Translations under genes and position numbers: made by a program | The notes under the pieces: model-generated | Databases searched by the model: none | Seen by the model: the letters and a program-made list of their open reading frames with translations, nothing else | Told to the model about the DNA's origin: nothing | Source of the DNA: Colletotrichum lupini | Lineage: Eukaryota > Ascomycota > Sordariomycetes > Glomerellales > Glomerellaceae | Length of the DNA: 64,000 nt | Direction of reading: 5' to 3' | Assembly (NCBI RefSeq): GCF_023278565.1 | Contig: NC_064672.1 | Coordinates: forward strand, 7,440,001-7,504,000 | Shown here: positions 45,201 to 56,799 of the stretch, piece after piece | Layout of the letters: every line of letters starts with the position of its first letter | Position numbering within the stretch: the stretch's first letter is position 1

Positions 45201-47300
45201 GCGGCGTTCTATCTTTCCGTATAATCTTATTAATCGCTCTATAATTAACGTAAAGTCGTAGCTCTCCTCTTTTCTTAAGTATAAAGAGGATAGGTGCTCT
45301 TAACGGGCTTATAGAGGGGCGTATCTAGCCCCTAGCCTCTACTTTTATTAAATAGTCGCGCAGGATCTCGAGCTTATAGTTTAATAATAAGTAAATAGGT
45401 CCCTAGGGGATAGGTACCGCGTCGTCTAGCTCAATACGATAGTTATATAATACTCTATTTAGTAGCGAGATAGCCTTCTCTTTTAAAAATAAGTTGTTAA
45501 AGTCTTAGTAACGTAGCTTCTAGTCCTTAGCTACGCTTACTAGTACTACGTCGCTATCTATAGCTAGGTTAATTACGATATGCGCAAGTATTACTAAAAC
45601 TAAGTCGTTTAGTAGCCCCTTTTTTAGGGCGTCTAAGCGGATATATCGTTTGTAAATTAGATACTACTACTTCTTTTATTTCTAACTAATTAGCGGGTCG
45701 ATATCCTCTAGCTAGGGGAAACTGAGGATAAGCGTAGGTACCGTAATATTGGTTATTACGAAGCGATATAGCTATATCTCCGTTACGTAGTTACTATCGG
45801 TAATTCGAAGCCGTAAGTAGTAGCTTCTTAGCGTCTCTATTTATTTACCCTCGACGTTTACTAGCTACGGTAATAGGTAAATTCGTAAATTAGCGTTAAA
45901 GTTATTAAGTAGCCCGATACTAACTACGTTCCCTTTTACTCCCGAATTAATAAGGGCGCTTAGCTTCTCCTATACGTAATTTAGGTATATATAGGTTAGG
46001 ATGTCTAAGCGCCGCCCTTATTAATCGCTAGCTACTTTTCTTATTAAGATAGTATTCGAGCTTATTACTGGTCCGCGCTACTTGGCTAGGGTAAAGTTTA
46101 ATTAATAATTAGCGGCCTTATGCCCCTTTTAGTTATATTTATAGTATATAACGCTTGGGTAGCTATTAGCGAGGTACCCGGTTTTATTATAGTTATAGTA
46201 TTATTAATACTACTCCCGCGGTTGCGGGTAATCCTTTATAATATAACTAGTTTTTTTATAATTATAGTACGTAATATCCTTACTAAGCGAGTTACGGCGT
46301 GTTCCTTACGTATTTAACTTATTAGCGCCCCGGTATCTTCTTACTAGCTCGTTTAAGTTTAAGTTAGAATATTACCTAGGGGACGTTCGTAAGCTCCCTA
46401 CTAATAGCGAGGATTATTTAATACGTTTTACTAGTAATACTAGCTATAAGTAAGTCCGCGGAAGTTCTATTTACGATACTATTACGAGGCATAGTTCGGG
46501 CCGTAACTTACTTATTAGCGTAGAGATCCTCTATTTCTTTATTAGGATATATTCTAATTCTATCTCGAGCTTATTAATACGGCTAACGAACTCGTTAACT
46601 TTCTTTTTCTAACTTTGTGAGGCGCTATTTAGTTATATACTCGCTACTATTCCTTAGCTAGCGGGATCGGATAGGTTATTTTATAAAAAGGTCTCTAGTT
46701 CTTCTTATATAACCTAGTTTATTATAAAACCGGGGGTCCTTTAGTAGTCGAAGATATAGTATATCTAGGAGGTTTTTATGCCGCTACTTAAGTAACTAAC
46801 TATATACGCTACTTTATCGCGGTCTATTCTTATTTATTAAGCCTATAGGTCGAAGCGATAGTAATAGTTAAAAAAGAAGCTCTATAGATCCCGTGCCGAT
46901 TTACTAACATATAATAAGTTAGGGAGGGATAGTAATCTAAACGTAGACGTTCCGCTTGCGGCGCTTACTTAAGTTAGGAGGGAGCTAGTAAATAAGGGCT
47001 TAGGTAGTACGAACTCGTCGCTTTATCGTCGCTCGAGCGGCGCTTTAGGTATAGCTTTGCTTATTAAACTATTCTTAATCCGGGGGTTTACGTTTTTATT
47101 TATATTAAAACTAACGTCCGAGGCCGCTATAGCTAAGATTATAACCCTTAGCGCGGGGGCCGGGCTATTTAAAAAGCTCTATAAGCGTTCTAAATTTACT
47201 TATTTTCTATATAAGCGCTCTTTATATATTATAATAAGGATTTCTTTCTCTAATTATCGTTCTTATTCCTATAGCTCTATTAGCCTATTGCTTATCGTTC
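42250..47300 (-). pseudogene. gag-pol-chromodomain reading frame, destroyed by RIP
   Basis: Segments of Gag (zinc knuckles), protease, reverse transcriptase/RNase H, integrase and chromodomain can be read in order on the minus strand, interrupted by many TAG/TAA codons. Active-site changes such as DD to DN in the reverse transcriptase and DSG to NSG in the protease are G-to-A transitions. The start of Gag is not determined. Confidence 0.8.
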
Positions 47301-47583
47301 GGTTTAGGTATTAGTAAGTAAGGGTAAGAGGTTCGCTATTTTATTTAAAATTCGTTAATACTCTTAGTAATACGGTCCTTTTACGTCGCCGCTACGTTAA
47401 TAGTTCTATTGCGCTTCGTTCTTATATTATTTATTAAGGAGGAGGCGACTCTAAGGGGTCTAATAAAAAAGAGTCGTCTTTTTTTTATTATCGTAGTACT
47501 GACTACGCTCTCTCGCTACGTCTCGTTCTTATTAGTATTTTAAGCTTCCGGCCTAGTCCCCTTTATAAATAGAGATTTTAGAC

Positions 47584-47793
47584 TATTAATAAGTATATAA
47601 TATAAAGAAGAAGCTTATAAAAGCTAACTACTATTAGGGTTTAAAAAAGGAATTACTAAAATCTGCCCTTCCCTCGAGGTATACTACTAGCGCTCTATAT
47701 ATACCTAAGCTGCTCCTTTATTACTTAGTCCCCCTCTTTATGCCCCCCTAAGCTATCCCTTAACCGACGAGGCCTGACCGGCGAGGCCTGACA
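47584..47793 (-). repeat. 5' LTR of the chromovirus
   Basis: 210 bp. Its outer 45 bases escaped most RIP and show an imperfect 14-base direct repeat (CGAGGCCTGAC twice) at the LTR end. Its inner end is heavily mutated. Confidence 0.88.
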
Positions 47794-47798
47794 GGAAC
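47794..47798. repeat. Target site duplication of the chromovirus (right copy)
   Basis: GGAAC, pairing with AGAAC at 40431-40435. Confidence 0.7.
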
Positions 47799-48640
47799 TA
47801 TAAAGTCTACCCATCGCTTAAGGCTGTTGAAACTTCACGTAAGGCCAAGCTTACATTCAGACATTCTTTGCAATGAGGTCAAAATCTTGCAACTTTTCAT
47901 AGCGAGACGAGACCAAAAGAGCGCGGAGGCCTTGCGGCATCGATCTGCTCGAGTGTCGAAACTGGGCAAATGTGATTCCCCAGATGAGAGTACGCTACGA
48001 GTTCCGAAGCACTTGGACATCGCATCGAGCTTCTCTGGAAGTCACTGCGTGAAGGGCTGGCCACTTTGTACCTCTCATCTATCGGACACTGTGGCCTATT
48101 GTCTTCAGTGTCAGTTCCTGTGGAACGCCAGACCGGGTCCAACGCTCCCCGCCCCCCCCTTTTCCAATCCGCGCGGGAGCTCTTCCCCACTAGGTTCATC
48201 ATCAACATCCTGAACGATCGCGCCAGAGTAGACGTAGAAGCGCCGCATACTGGAACTTGCCCAAATCGACGCAGGATACCAGGAACAAGTTGTCCGTATC
48301 CTCCAAGGTCTGAACAGCGGCAGCAACGTACACGAATGCCATGGCGACCTCGTCGCCGTAGACCGGCCTCAGACGTGGCATGTCGCGGACCCAACTATCG
48401 TCTAACTCACTCTGACCCTAATCTGGTGAGGCTCTTAGACGTCTCAAAGAGCCCTATTTACAATGCGTGGGAGAATGCAGTATCATAGTCTTCGGGTTTC
48501 TGGAAGTGTCGCGTATGAGCCAGCGCATATCCAAGGACGGTTGCCTAGTTGCCTTGTAGGCGGTAGTGGGAGGCTTTGTTCGCTTTGAGTATCATAGGAA
48601 ATGGCAGTCAGGCTCCAGAGGTGTGTCTTAGAAGAGGTTG
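47799..48640. other. Island of normal-composition sequence between two retrotransposons; weak HET-like fragment
   Basis: About 840 bp of unique-looking, non-RIP sequence flanked by two insertions. On the minus strand around 48,380-48,230 one frame gives AMAFVYVAAAVQTLEDTDN and LFLVSCVDLGK. This recalls the region preceding the PSWVPD motif in heterokaryon-incompatibility (HET) proteins, but no complete domain is present and frames shift. It may be the remnant of a HET-type gene. The last five bases (GGTTG) are the target duplication of the Copia element. Confidence 0.3.
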
Positions 48641-48842
48641 TGTCGGATTGGAAGTCTAATTCGACCGCGGCATATAGCCGACTGCGCAGGGGCCAATTAG
48701 GGGCCCTATTTACGATTATCGTAGCTAGCCTAACCTACGGTTAGAACCTCTTTTTTATACCTACGCAGATATTTATATAGTTTAATTAATCTCTTTATTA
48801 ACTACGGTTCGAACTAACTACCCTATAATAGGGATACTAATA
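48641..48842 (+). repeat. 5' LTR of the Copia element
   Basis: 202 bp starting TGTCGGATTGG, aligned without gaps to 56315-56516. Its first part keeps more original C and G bases than the right LTR. Confidence 0.88.
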
Positions 48843-49999
48843 CTAATTAGTAATTAAATTCTATTATTATAGATCGGTAAGGTATTTTATTATATAAAAG
48901 AGACGACTTCTTAATACTATATAAGATAAGAGATTCGTACTAATTAACTTTATAGAAGTAGACGAAAAAGGAGGTAATTCTCGAATACCGTACGGAATTA
49001 AGTAATCGTAGCCCTTTATTACTTACGAGAGGTCGACGTTTATTACGTTAAACTACGTTAATTAATAAAACTACTTAAATAACTAGCCTTTTGCCGTTAC
49101 CCCGAGTAGCTTTTTTACTAAACGACTTTTCTATAGCCGGCCCGCGATTAGAAATTAACTAGTTAAATTAGTAAAAGTACGGTATAAAAGAGCACCGCGC
49201 GATTGAAAAAGGGGATTTTTAAATATAAATATTCTTACTTAGCGGTAAAAGTAACCCTATAGGAGTTATTAAGCTAAGAGATTTACGGTATATAGGAAAG
49301 TCTATTATTATAAGGATTTTATAGGTACGACTTTAAGCCCGCGATCTAAACGACCTCCTCGTAGCTCCCTTAACTACCCCCTAGGTATTACTTAAGAATA
49401 TAATATAAGGGACGGTTTAATAAGGGAGGAGGGGATTTAGAGGTCCTAATAGTATTGAGTTAAGAGTATTACGGATCTCGGAGATTAACTTAAGAAGAAG
49501 GTAGCTACCCTAAAGTAGTCCTACGACCTCCCGCTAGAGTTATTATTAGCCTAAGAAAAGGCTAAAAAGACAAGGATCTAAGGGGAAAAAAAAAGAATCC
49601 TCTAAAGGGCCGCTTAAGGGCTTCTTTTTATACTAGCTCCCGGCGCGAGATTACTAATTTTAAGAAATTAACTAAGTAATAGAAGGGATCGCCGGTAAGT
49701 AATAATTACTTAACCGCAATTAAGCTACGAAAAAGACTACTTAAAAGATATAAAATAGGGTACCGAGAGGCTATAAAAAATAAGATCTCTAAGGTATTTA
49801 ACCCCACCGCGTACGAGCGATAAGTAAGCATTTTTAATAAGTCCTTAAAATATACGATCTTATAAAAAGGAGGGCTTAACTTCGTTAACCGTACTTAACG
49901 GCCTATACGGTTCTTAATAGCTTATATAGCTCCTTTACGAGCCGCCCGGCGTCTATTTTCGACTATTCTTATAGAATACCGCCCTAAAGGAGGTAGGTT

Positions 50000-52900
50000 G
50001 AAGAAGGAAGCTATTTAGAGATTATAAAGAGCACGAGGCTTAGGAGGCTAGAAGTATATAAAATAGCGGAAATTGGTAACTAGTAAAGATCCTAAGACTA
50101 ACTACTATATTTTCTTATAGTAATATAAACGTCTACCGCTACTATTATAAAAAGGAATTACTAAAACCTACCTTTTATACTAAATAAAAAGGAGGATCTT
50201 AGTAAGTACGATAGCTAGCGATTTAAAAGGGTAGTAGTAATCGCTAGAAATAATAAAAACGAGAGTAGTAGCGAAATAGCGAGAGGAAGTAGGAATTTCC
50301 TAGACCCTAATAAATTCGTTAGGTAGCAAAAGCACGGATTTACTATAACTAGCGCGCAGATTAAATATATCCTTATTAAAATTAAATATACTAGCGACCG
50401 TTAATACGGGTATAAGCTAGAGTACGACCCTTAGCGAGTTAGGGTAAAAAAGAAGAGGACGAAACCCGATCCTAAATAGAATCCTAATCCCTTATAAGTA
50501 GGTAAATATTAACCTAGACTATTAAGGGACGTGGATATATAGAATTGCGGATTAGCTTAATAGCGAGTAAATTAACGCGGTATTAATCTATTTAACTAAA
50601 GTCTATAAGAAAAAGGGGCTATAGGGGTAACCCCTATTCTATAAGATCGTAGACGACCTTAGTTACTAGCTAGATAAATAGTTTACGAGCGTAAGCTTAG
50701 AAATCGTAAAAGCTATTAATAAATTCCTCTACGGGCGAGGGGTATTACTAGCGCAATTATAATCGTAAGAGCTATACGAAATATTAATAGTAATAATTAT
50801 AAAAAAGGAATTCGTACTATAGAACTAGGTATAGGTCAATAGAGTATATAATCGCTTTAACGAATTTAGAAAAAGGGTAAACGACCTAGATTTCCTCCCT
50901 ATAATTACTAACGGAAATTTATTATTATAAAAGGATATACCGGGGTAAAATATAGTGCTAGAAGTACGATAATTAATAATTCTGCCTATTTTGATTTATA
51001 ACTCGATACCGCTACTAACGCAAAATTCGGCGCCGATCGGCTAATAAAAAAGGAAGTAGACGACCCGAAGTTACTAATAGTATATAGCGACGTAGGGATT
51101 ATATATAGAGACCGAAGATCTAGTGGTAAATACGAGGCAATTTATAGACCTTAAAAAGATCTTCCTAAAAGAAAAATTATACTCTAGGGGGAAGTATAAG
51201 GTTTTATAAAAAACCCTAACGATATTTTACGATTATTATAAAAAAGTCGGAATTAGGGAATATTAGTACTATTCGGTAATTAATATCGTATTTATAAGCA
51301 AAGCCTCTAATTATTACTACGAAGCGGTACGTAATCTCGATCAAAACGACTTTTTTAGTATAATTAACGCAATCCGAAGCCGCTTTAAAACTTACGATAA
51401 GAACTTAGAGCTCCTATCTAAGCTACGAGCGATTTTTTTCGTATTTATAGCTAGGATAATAAAGGGTAAATCGCGAGTAGAGATCCTCGAAGAGCTTATT
51501 AATCGAATTAATAAGCTAGCGAAAACCTAGCTAAATAAGGGGATAAATAAGTAAAAAGTTAGATATCTCTATACCGCAGTTTAGCGTATACTAGAGGTAA
51601 AAATCACCCTATACTAAGTACTCGAAAACTACGAGACGCTCTACTCGAGGCTAAGATTTAGCTTTAATATTAAAATAAAAATGCCGCGCTAAACCTACCT
51701 CTAGGTATACGACGGCCCTTATTAATAATATTAGGTCGATTAAACGTATAATAAGAAAGGAAAAGAGGCTAGATACGGTAATCGCTAGTAAGGAGGCCTA
51801 GATTTATTAAATAAGTAAAGATTTAACTTATAAGTAGGGTAATAAAAAAAGTAATATTATATTTATAAAAAGGATAGATATTAGTTAAGTAACTACTCTA
51901 AAAAAGAGCGTACTAAATCGTACGAATAGTATAAAAAGTCGAGGGTAGTAAATAGTAAAACTAGCCCTCGTTAGTTTAACTAATTCCTTATTATATATAA
52001 GGGCAGATCCGGGGGTACGGAACTTAGTAATAGTAGTTAAAGTAGCGGCTTAAAGTATATACCCCTTATAAGAGATTCGGAAAATAAAAAAGATCTTACC
52101 CCCTATACTAACGAATTAAATTATAACGAAATTAACGATATTAACTACTCTTTTTTTACCCCGTTAGCCTCTAGAGGATATATAAGGCTAAACGAATAGA
52201 GAGTAGTAAAAGCTCTTAATAAATAAGCTTTTATTTACGGATAGTAAGGGAAGGTCCCTTAGATAACGGATACGGAGGCAGCCGAAAGGGCGAATTTAAT
52301 AGGGCCGAAGCCTATTCTCTTAATAATTAAAGAGAAGATGCTCTCTCTTTCGATATCTAAAAAAAAGGAATATAGTACTAAGTATATCTAGGGGTAGCTA
52401 GAGGGGTCCTTTTTATATTACTTAGATCCCTTAAATACTAAGCTCGTATAAGCATTTTACGCGAGCAAAAAGTATAGTCTAGACAATTTTTATAAGATTA
52501 TCCTAAATACTAAGGTATCGTAATAATTAACTAAAAGAAAAGGGTAATTTTAAGTACTATAAAAAATCGCACTAGTAATGCTTAATACGTCGACGGCGGG
52601 TATTACGAAGATTAGTTTTAGCCTAAGTAAGGAAATCGTCGCCCTAGGTATAATAGAAGTAGAGACGTACTTCGGAACGATAACTTTTTATATTTTACTT
52701 ATTAATACCCTATTTTTCCTATATTTAAAAGATATAGATCGACTAGGTATTATATTCGATAATACGAGGAATAGAATCTTTAGTAGTAAGTATTTCGAGA
52801 TAGTCGAACGACGATGGGGGTATACGTTTATAAAGCTTACTAACGATATAAAGTTAATTAATTACTTAACGGAAAGTAAGCTTAGAAGATTATACTAGAG

Positions 52901-55900
52901 ATTCGGGCACCCGTTAGTTACGAGGCTATATAACCTCCTAAAGTAATTAAGTAATAATAATATCGAAATAGGGGCGCTAGAGTAGTTAATAAAAGTGTGT
53001 TACTAATGCTAAATAAATACGCAGAGCTTACGTAGATTTAAGTTTAAATTACGTAATAAGCTTAACTTTAACTAGGAAATCGTCGTCGATATCTTCTACT
53101 TAAATAGTCGGCTAGTACTATATATAATCGACGTAGCTATATCCTTCTAGGTAGGGCAATTCCTCTAGGATTTATAAGTAAAGATAGTATGAGTAGCCCT
53201 GCGAAAAAGCTAGATCGATATATACTAAGGACCGCTAGACGGTATTAGAACCGACGCTAATACTAGTTTTAAGTCGGTAGAATTTAGGGATAATACGACG
53301 GCCTACGGTATATAGCTAAAAGTCGTACTTATTAAAGCGTACTATAGTATTAGAAAAGTAGAGAGGGCATATTAGTAGTTAAAAAGGGCGTTTAGAATTA
53401 TTAAAGAGGAAAATCCGGATTTTACTAACGATAAATACCTCTAGATAGTACTTAAATACTATAACGATACTATAGGGCCTAACGGACTTATATTAACGCT
53501 ATTAGTATTTAGAGTATATCTAAGAACGACTTTAGCCTCGCTACCGTTACTAGGCATAAGCTAACGAGCCCGAGTAGTTAAAAAAGTAATATGGGCACTG
53601 TGCGAAGTAAGTATAAAAAAGTAAGTTAACGAGGTAATTACTACGCGCAATAAGCCCGATATAAGGGATAATCTAGATATATTATTAAATTCGGAGGTAC
53701 GAGTATAGCGCGAAATTACTTAATAATAGGCTAGGCTATATAAGTTAATTTCTATTAACGAGCGCTTTTATATAGTTATAAGAGATCGCGACTAGTTACT
53801 TAAAGTATTAATTACGATAGTTAGACCGTACTATATAGATCTTAACGAGGTAATTTCTAACCTATAAGAAAAAGAAGAGCTAGGGGAAACTATATAACCC
53901 GCGGTAGAGGTATAGGAAATCATCCTTAATAAAATCGTCGTAGTAGTACTAATAAACGACGAGGAAGAGGAAATTGCTAAAAGGGTACTAATACTACCGG
54001 TAAGACGTTATAAAAGACTACGATAGTCTGGCACGTATAGCTTTAACGAGGTAATGCGGGATATTCTTATAAAGAATATAAAAAGTGAATATTCATATAG
54101 AAGCAAGAATATATGAATATAGGGGATATAAGCGTATATAAAAGAGGTTTTTGTAGTAAAGAGAGTAATATAGTTGAATTACTATATGAGAAGTTGCTTG
54201 CTTAACGAAAGGTCTAGGTAGGCAAATACACGCCTACATATAGGCATAAAAACCTCCTACTGGAATATTCCATTGCTTATTAATTATGATATAATTAATA
54301 AGCGTATACGTAAGTGAATGCGTAATCGTAGTACGTAATTCCGCCTCGAGTAAATTCCAGATTATTCAGTTACCTTCCAGTACTTTCCATTGCTCACGTA
54401 AGCTTATATAAGCAGTATTGCTTACATAATCAATACCTATAATAATCTACAGAAATCGTAGATTAATATGGTATATAGTTTGCTTACGTAATATTGATAA
54501 TAAGGCGAATAATAAGGTAAACAAAGTTACCTTCGTAACAGATAGTAAGCCCCAACGCGGCAATTTATTATTAATAACGAGGTAATTAACACTTTTTATA
54601 TAGTAAAAGAAAAAGCCGATTTTAAGCTAGCGGTTAAACTACGTAAGGAAGGTATAATTATAACTACTAGAAAACCGTATAAGGGATTAGATCTTATCGA
54701 AGTAAATACTCTTTATAATTGAGGGGTCTATCGATTTATCTTATACGACCTAGAAAAATATATAAACCTCCGCATATTTAAATTACGAATAGTTCGTAAG
54801 ATTAAAGGAAAAGGAATACCCTAGCCGTACGAGAAGTCTAAATACGTAATCTAAGGGTACGGTAACGTTAAAAAGGCGACGCTACTTATATAATTACTTA
54901 TTATATAGCGCTATAGTTAACGATTAATAATAGTACTAATAGCATTACTACGGAAGAAGGGATACGAGATTTAGAGCCGTAATATTACCTAGGCCTATAC
55001 CTAATCGGCTACAGGGCTTATAAGGAAAATCCTAGCCTATTTACCGAAGGAAATAGCTAGTAAGTACTTAGAAAGTACGATTATTAAAGTGCTTAAGCTA
55101 CTATATAGGCTCGTAGAATCGGGTACTTATTAGTAAGCTACTTACTACGATTTTTATATTAATTAATTATTAATAGTTACCTCTACGTACGACCCGTACT
55201 TACTAGTCGCGGAGTACGAAGGCGACTAATTTAGGATTATCGGAATATAGACCGACGATATATTAGGCCTATCTAATATTAACTTTATAAAAAAAGAGAA
55301 TAAGGAGCTTTAGAAAGCGGGCTTCGTAACGAAGCTAAAAGAGGTCCTTATAATAAATACCCCCCTAGTATTTAATAGTGGGATTTTTATAATTAAAGAG
55401 GAAACCGTCGTCTTTTAGTAAAAGGGGTAGGGCGAGAAAATTAACCTCGTCGATCCGAATATAACTAACGTTAAGAAGCGGTATAAGGCTAAGCTCGCGC
55501 GAGGGGTATATATTATAAGTATTTATTAGCCCGAGGCGACTTTTAACTATACTAAGGTAGTATAGGCTATAGATCTAACTAAACGAAACGTCGAGGTACT
55601 TAATAAGCGGCTTAAGTAATAATAGATAAATCTCGATCGAGGTCTCGTTTATTACCCGATCGACTTTATAATTAGTAAGCTCTACGTCTTTATTAATGGG
55701 TTATTTATAAATAATAACGACCTTACTTCGTAATTAGGGTATATTATTATCCTAGCTAACGAGAGTATAGGCGAGAGCGAATTTACTATATATAGTAATA
55801 TAATCTATTACTTATTAATTAAAAATAAGCGGGTAATAAGAAGTATACTAGTATTAGAGGTATATAGTATAGTTAACGGCGTTAACCTCTCTTATACGAT

Positions 55901-56280
55901 TTTAACGACGCTAAAGAAGATTACTAATCGAATTAGCTTTTTACTTATTCTAACGGTTATCTATACTAATTCCTACTCGCTATACGAATACCTTATTAAA
56001 TTAAGAACGACGAAGGAAAAGAGGCTTATAATCGATATTATAGCCCTTAAGTAATTATACGAAAGGCGCGAGATACTCGAGATCCGTTAGATTAATAGTA
56101 AAGATAACCTCGTAGACGCTTTTATAAAAGTAGTACTAAATAAGGGATTAGAGTAATTCGTAAGTAGTAAAAAGGTTATTATACGAATAGAGGGATGGGT
56201 TATACGAAAAAAGTAAAGAAAAGGGGGAAAAGGAGACGACTTAGTAGACGGGCCCGAGGTTAAATTATACCTCTAATTAT
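50000..56280 (+). pseudogene. Copia gag-pol reading frame, destroyed by RIP
   Basis: Gag, protease, integrase, reverse transcriptase and RNase H fragments can be followed on the plus strand with many TAG/TAA interruptions. The longest uninterrupted piece (52,578-52,898, 106 codons) is the protease/pre-integrase block. The 5' limit of Gag is approximate. The reading frame is also broken by the insertion at 54,055-54,540. Confidence 0.78.
54055..54540. mobile_element. Solo-LTR-like insertion nested in the Copia element
   Basis: 486 bp that interrupts the Copia coding frame. It starts TGCGGGATATTC, ends TTCGTAACA (TG...CA), and is flanked by GGTAA and GATAG, which would both derive from GGTAG by one G-to-A change each. 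It keeps many CpA and TpG dinucleotides, unlike its host, so it seems less RIP-affected. It contains a perfect 12-base palindrome with a 3-base spacer (54276-54302) and repeated TACGTAAGC-type motifs. Family unknown; a solo LTR or a MITE-like element are the options. Confidence 0.6.
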
Positions 56281-56314
56281 AGTAGTTAAATCGATAAAAA
56301 AAAGAGAAAGTTAG

Positions 56315-56516
56315 TATCGGATTAGAAGTCTAATTCGACCGCGGTATATAGCTAACTATATAGGGGCTAATTAGGGGCCCTATTTACGATTATCGTAGCT
56401 AGCCTAACCTACGGTTAGAACCTCTTTTTTATACTTACGTAAATATTTATATAGTTTAATTAATCTCTTCGTTAATTGCGGTTCGAACTAACTACTCTAT
56501 AATAGGGATATTAATA
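56315..56516 (+). repeat. 3' LTR of the Copia element
   Basis: 202 bp, preceded by a purine-rich tract (AAAAAAAAGAGAAAG). The terminal TG appears as TA and CA as TA, consistent with RIP. Confidence 0.88.
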
Positions 56517-56714
56517 GGTTATTTGAGCGAGGGTAGGATGAATGTGACTTGGTAGAGAGGAAGTGAGATAATAATAACATTTCATTGTCACGATTATACT
56601 ATAGAGCTTTGCGTATAGTCTTCTAGAAACATACACTCAAAGAAAGAGACTCAAAGGGAGACTAGTAGATATAGTATATATAAAGGTAGTAGTAGGGGTA
56701 GGGGCAGGGTAGTA

Positions 56715-56758
56715 AGTCGACCCACCCCCTTTTAGCCACCCCCCCCTTTTAGCCACCC
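56715..56758 (+). repeat. Left terminal inverted repeat of the pogo-type element
   Basis: 44 bp, containing two tandem copies of a CCACCCCC(CCC)TTTTAGCC unit, probably transposase-binding subsites. Confidence 0.9.
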
Positions 56759-56799
56759 TATCAAAACATAGTATCAGAACATCGCCACTAACTACACTT

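Larger units (their letters stand above)
40436..47793 (-). mobile_element. Complete Ty3/Gypsy chromovirus-type LTR retrotransposon, RIP-degraded
   Basis: A 7,358-bp element bounded by 210-bp LTRs and a 5-bp target duplication, reading on the minus strand. Domains in minus-strand order: two CCHC zinc knuckles near 46,270-46,105 (with Cys and His codons mutated to Tyr); an aspartic protease (INSG for the usual DSG near 45,955); reverse transcriptase with YLDNILIYSND at about 44,965-44,925; RNase H; integrase with LDFIISLP, VIVNRFTK and STAFYL*TDG around 43,330-43,030; and a C-terminal chromodomain near 42,440-42,270 (PLYEVKDII, KGYSSNEDT). Numerous stops, nearly all TAG or TAA, and extreme TA richness show RIP. 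A purine-rich tract next to the 40,645 LTR boundary serves as the polypurine tract. The 1.5 kb between the chromodomain and the 3' LTR is described separately. The element cannot be autonomous. Confidence 0.92.
48641..56516 (+). mobile_element. Complete Ty1/Copia LTR retrotransposon, RIP-degraded, with a nested insertion
   Basis: A 7,876-bp element bounded by 202-bp LTRs and a 5-bp target duplication (GGTTG at 48636-48640, GGTTA at 56517-56521; one G-to-A change). Order on the plus strand: Gag with a degenerate zinc knuckle near 51,850-51,920; protease/pre-integrase block around 52,580-52,890 (LNTSTAGITK, DIDRLGIIFDN, RRWGYTF); integrase to about 53,600; reverse transcriptase with an IGI*TDDILGL motif near 55,240-55,275; RNase H around 55,960-56,200 ending in RIEGWV. 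A polypurine tract precedes the right LTR. Protease-integrase-RT order and the TDD-type RT motif are those of fungal Copia elements. Stops are almost all TAG/TAA. A 486-bp insertion interrupts the frame at 54,055. Confidence 0.9.

Noticed and set aside
46120..46317. 65-residue hydrophobic plus-strand ORF inside the chromovirus
   Set aside because: It is the complement of the RIP-mutated zinc-knuckle region of Gag; hydrophobicity comes from AT-rich codons.
47057..47314. 85-residue plus-strand ORF in the chromovirus
   Set aside because: Antisense to the 5' part of the gag region, with Ile/Tyr/Phe-rich composition dictated by RIP.
41000..47500. CRISPR-like or satellite repeats in the AT-rich regions
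   Set aside because: Repetition of short TA-rich words reflects RIP composition; no regular repeat-spacer structure is present.
52578..52898. Stand-alone gene of 106 codons
   Set aside because: It is the longest surviving piece of the Copia protease/pre-integrase region, in frame with other Copia fragments.
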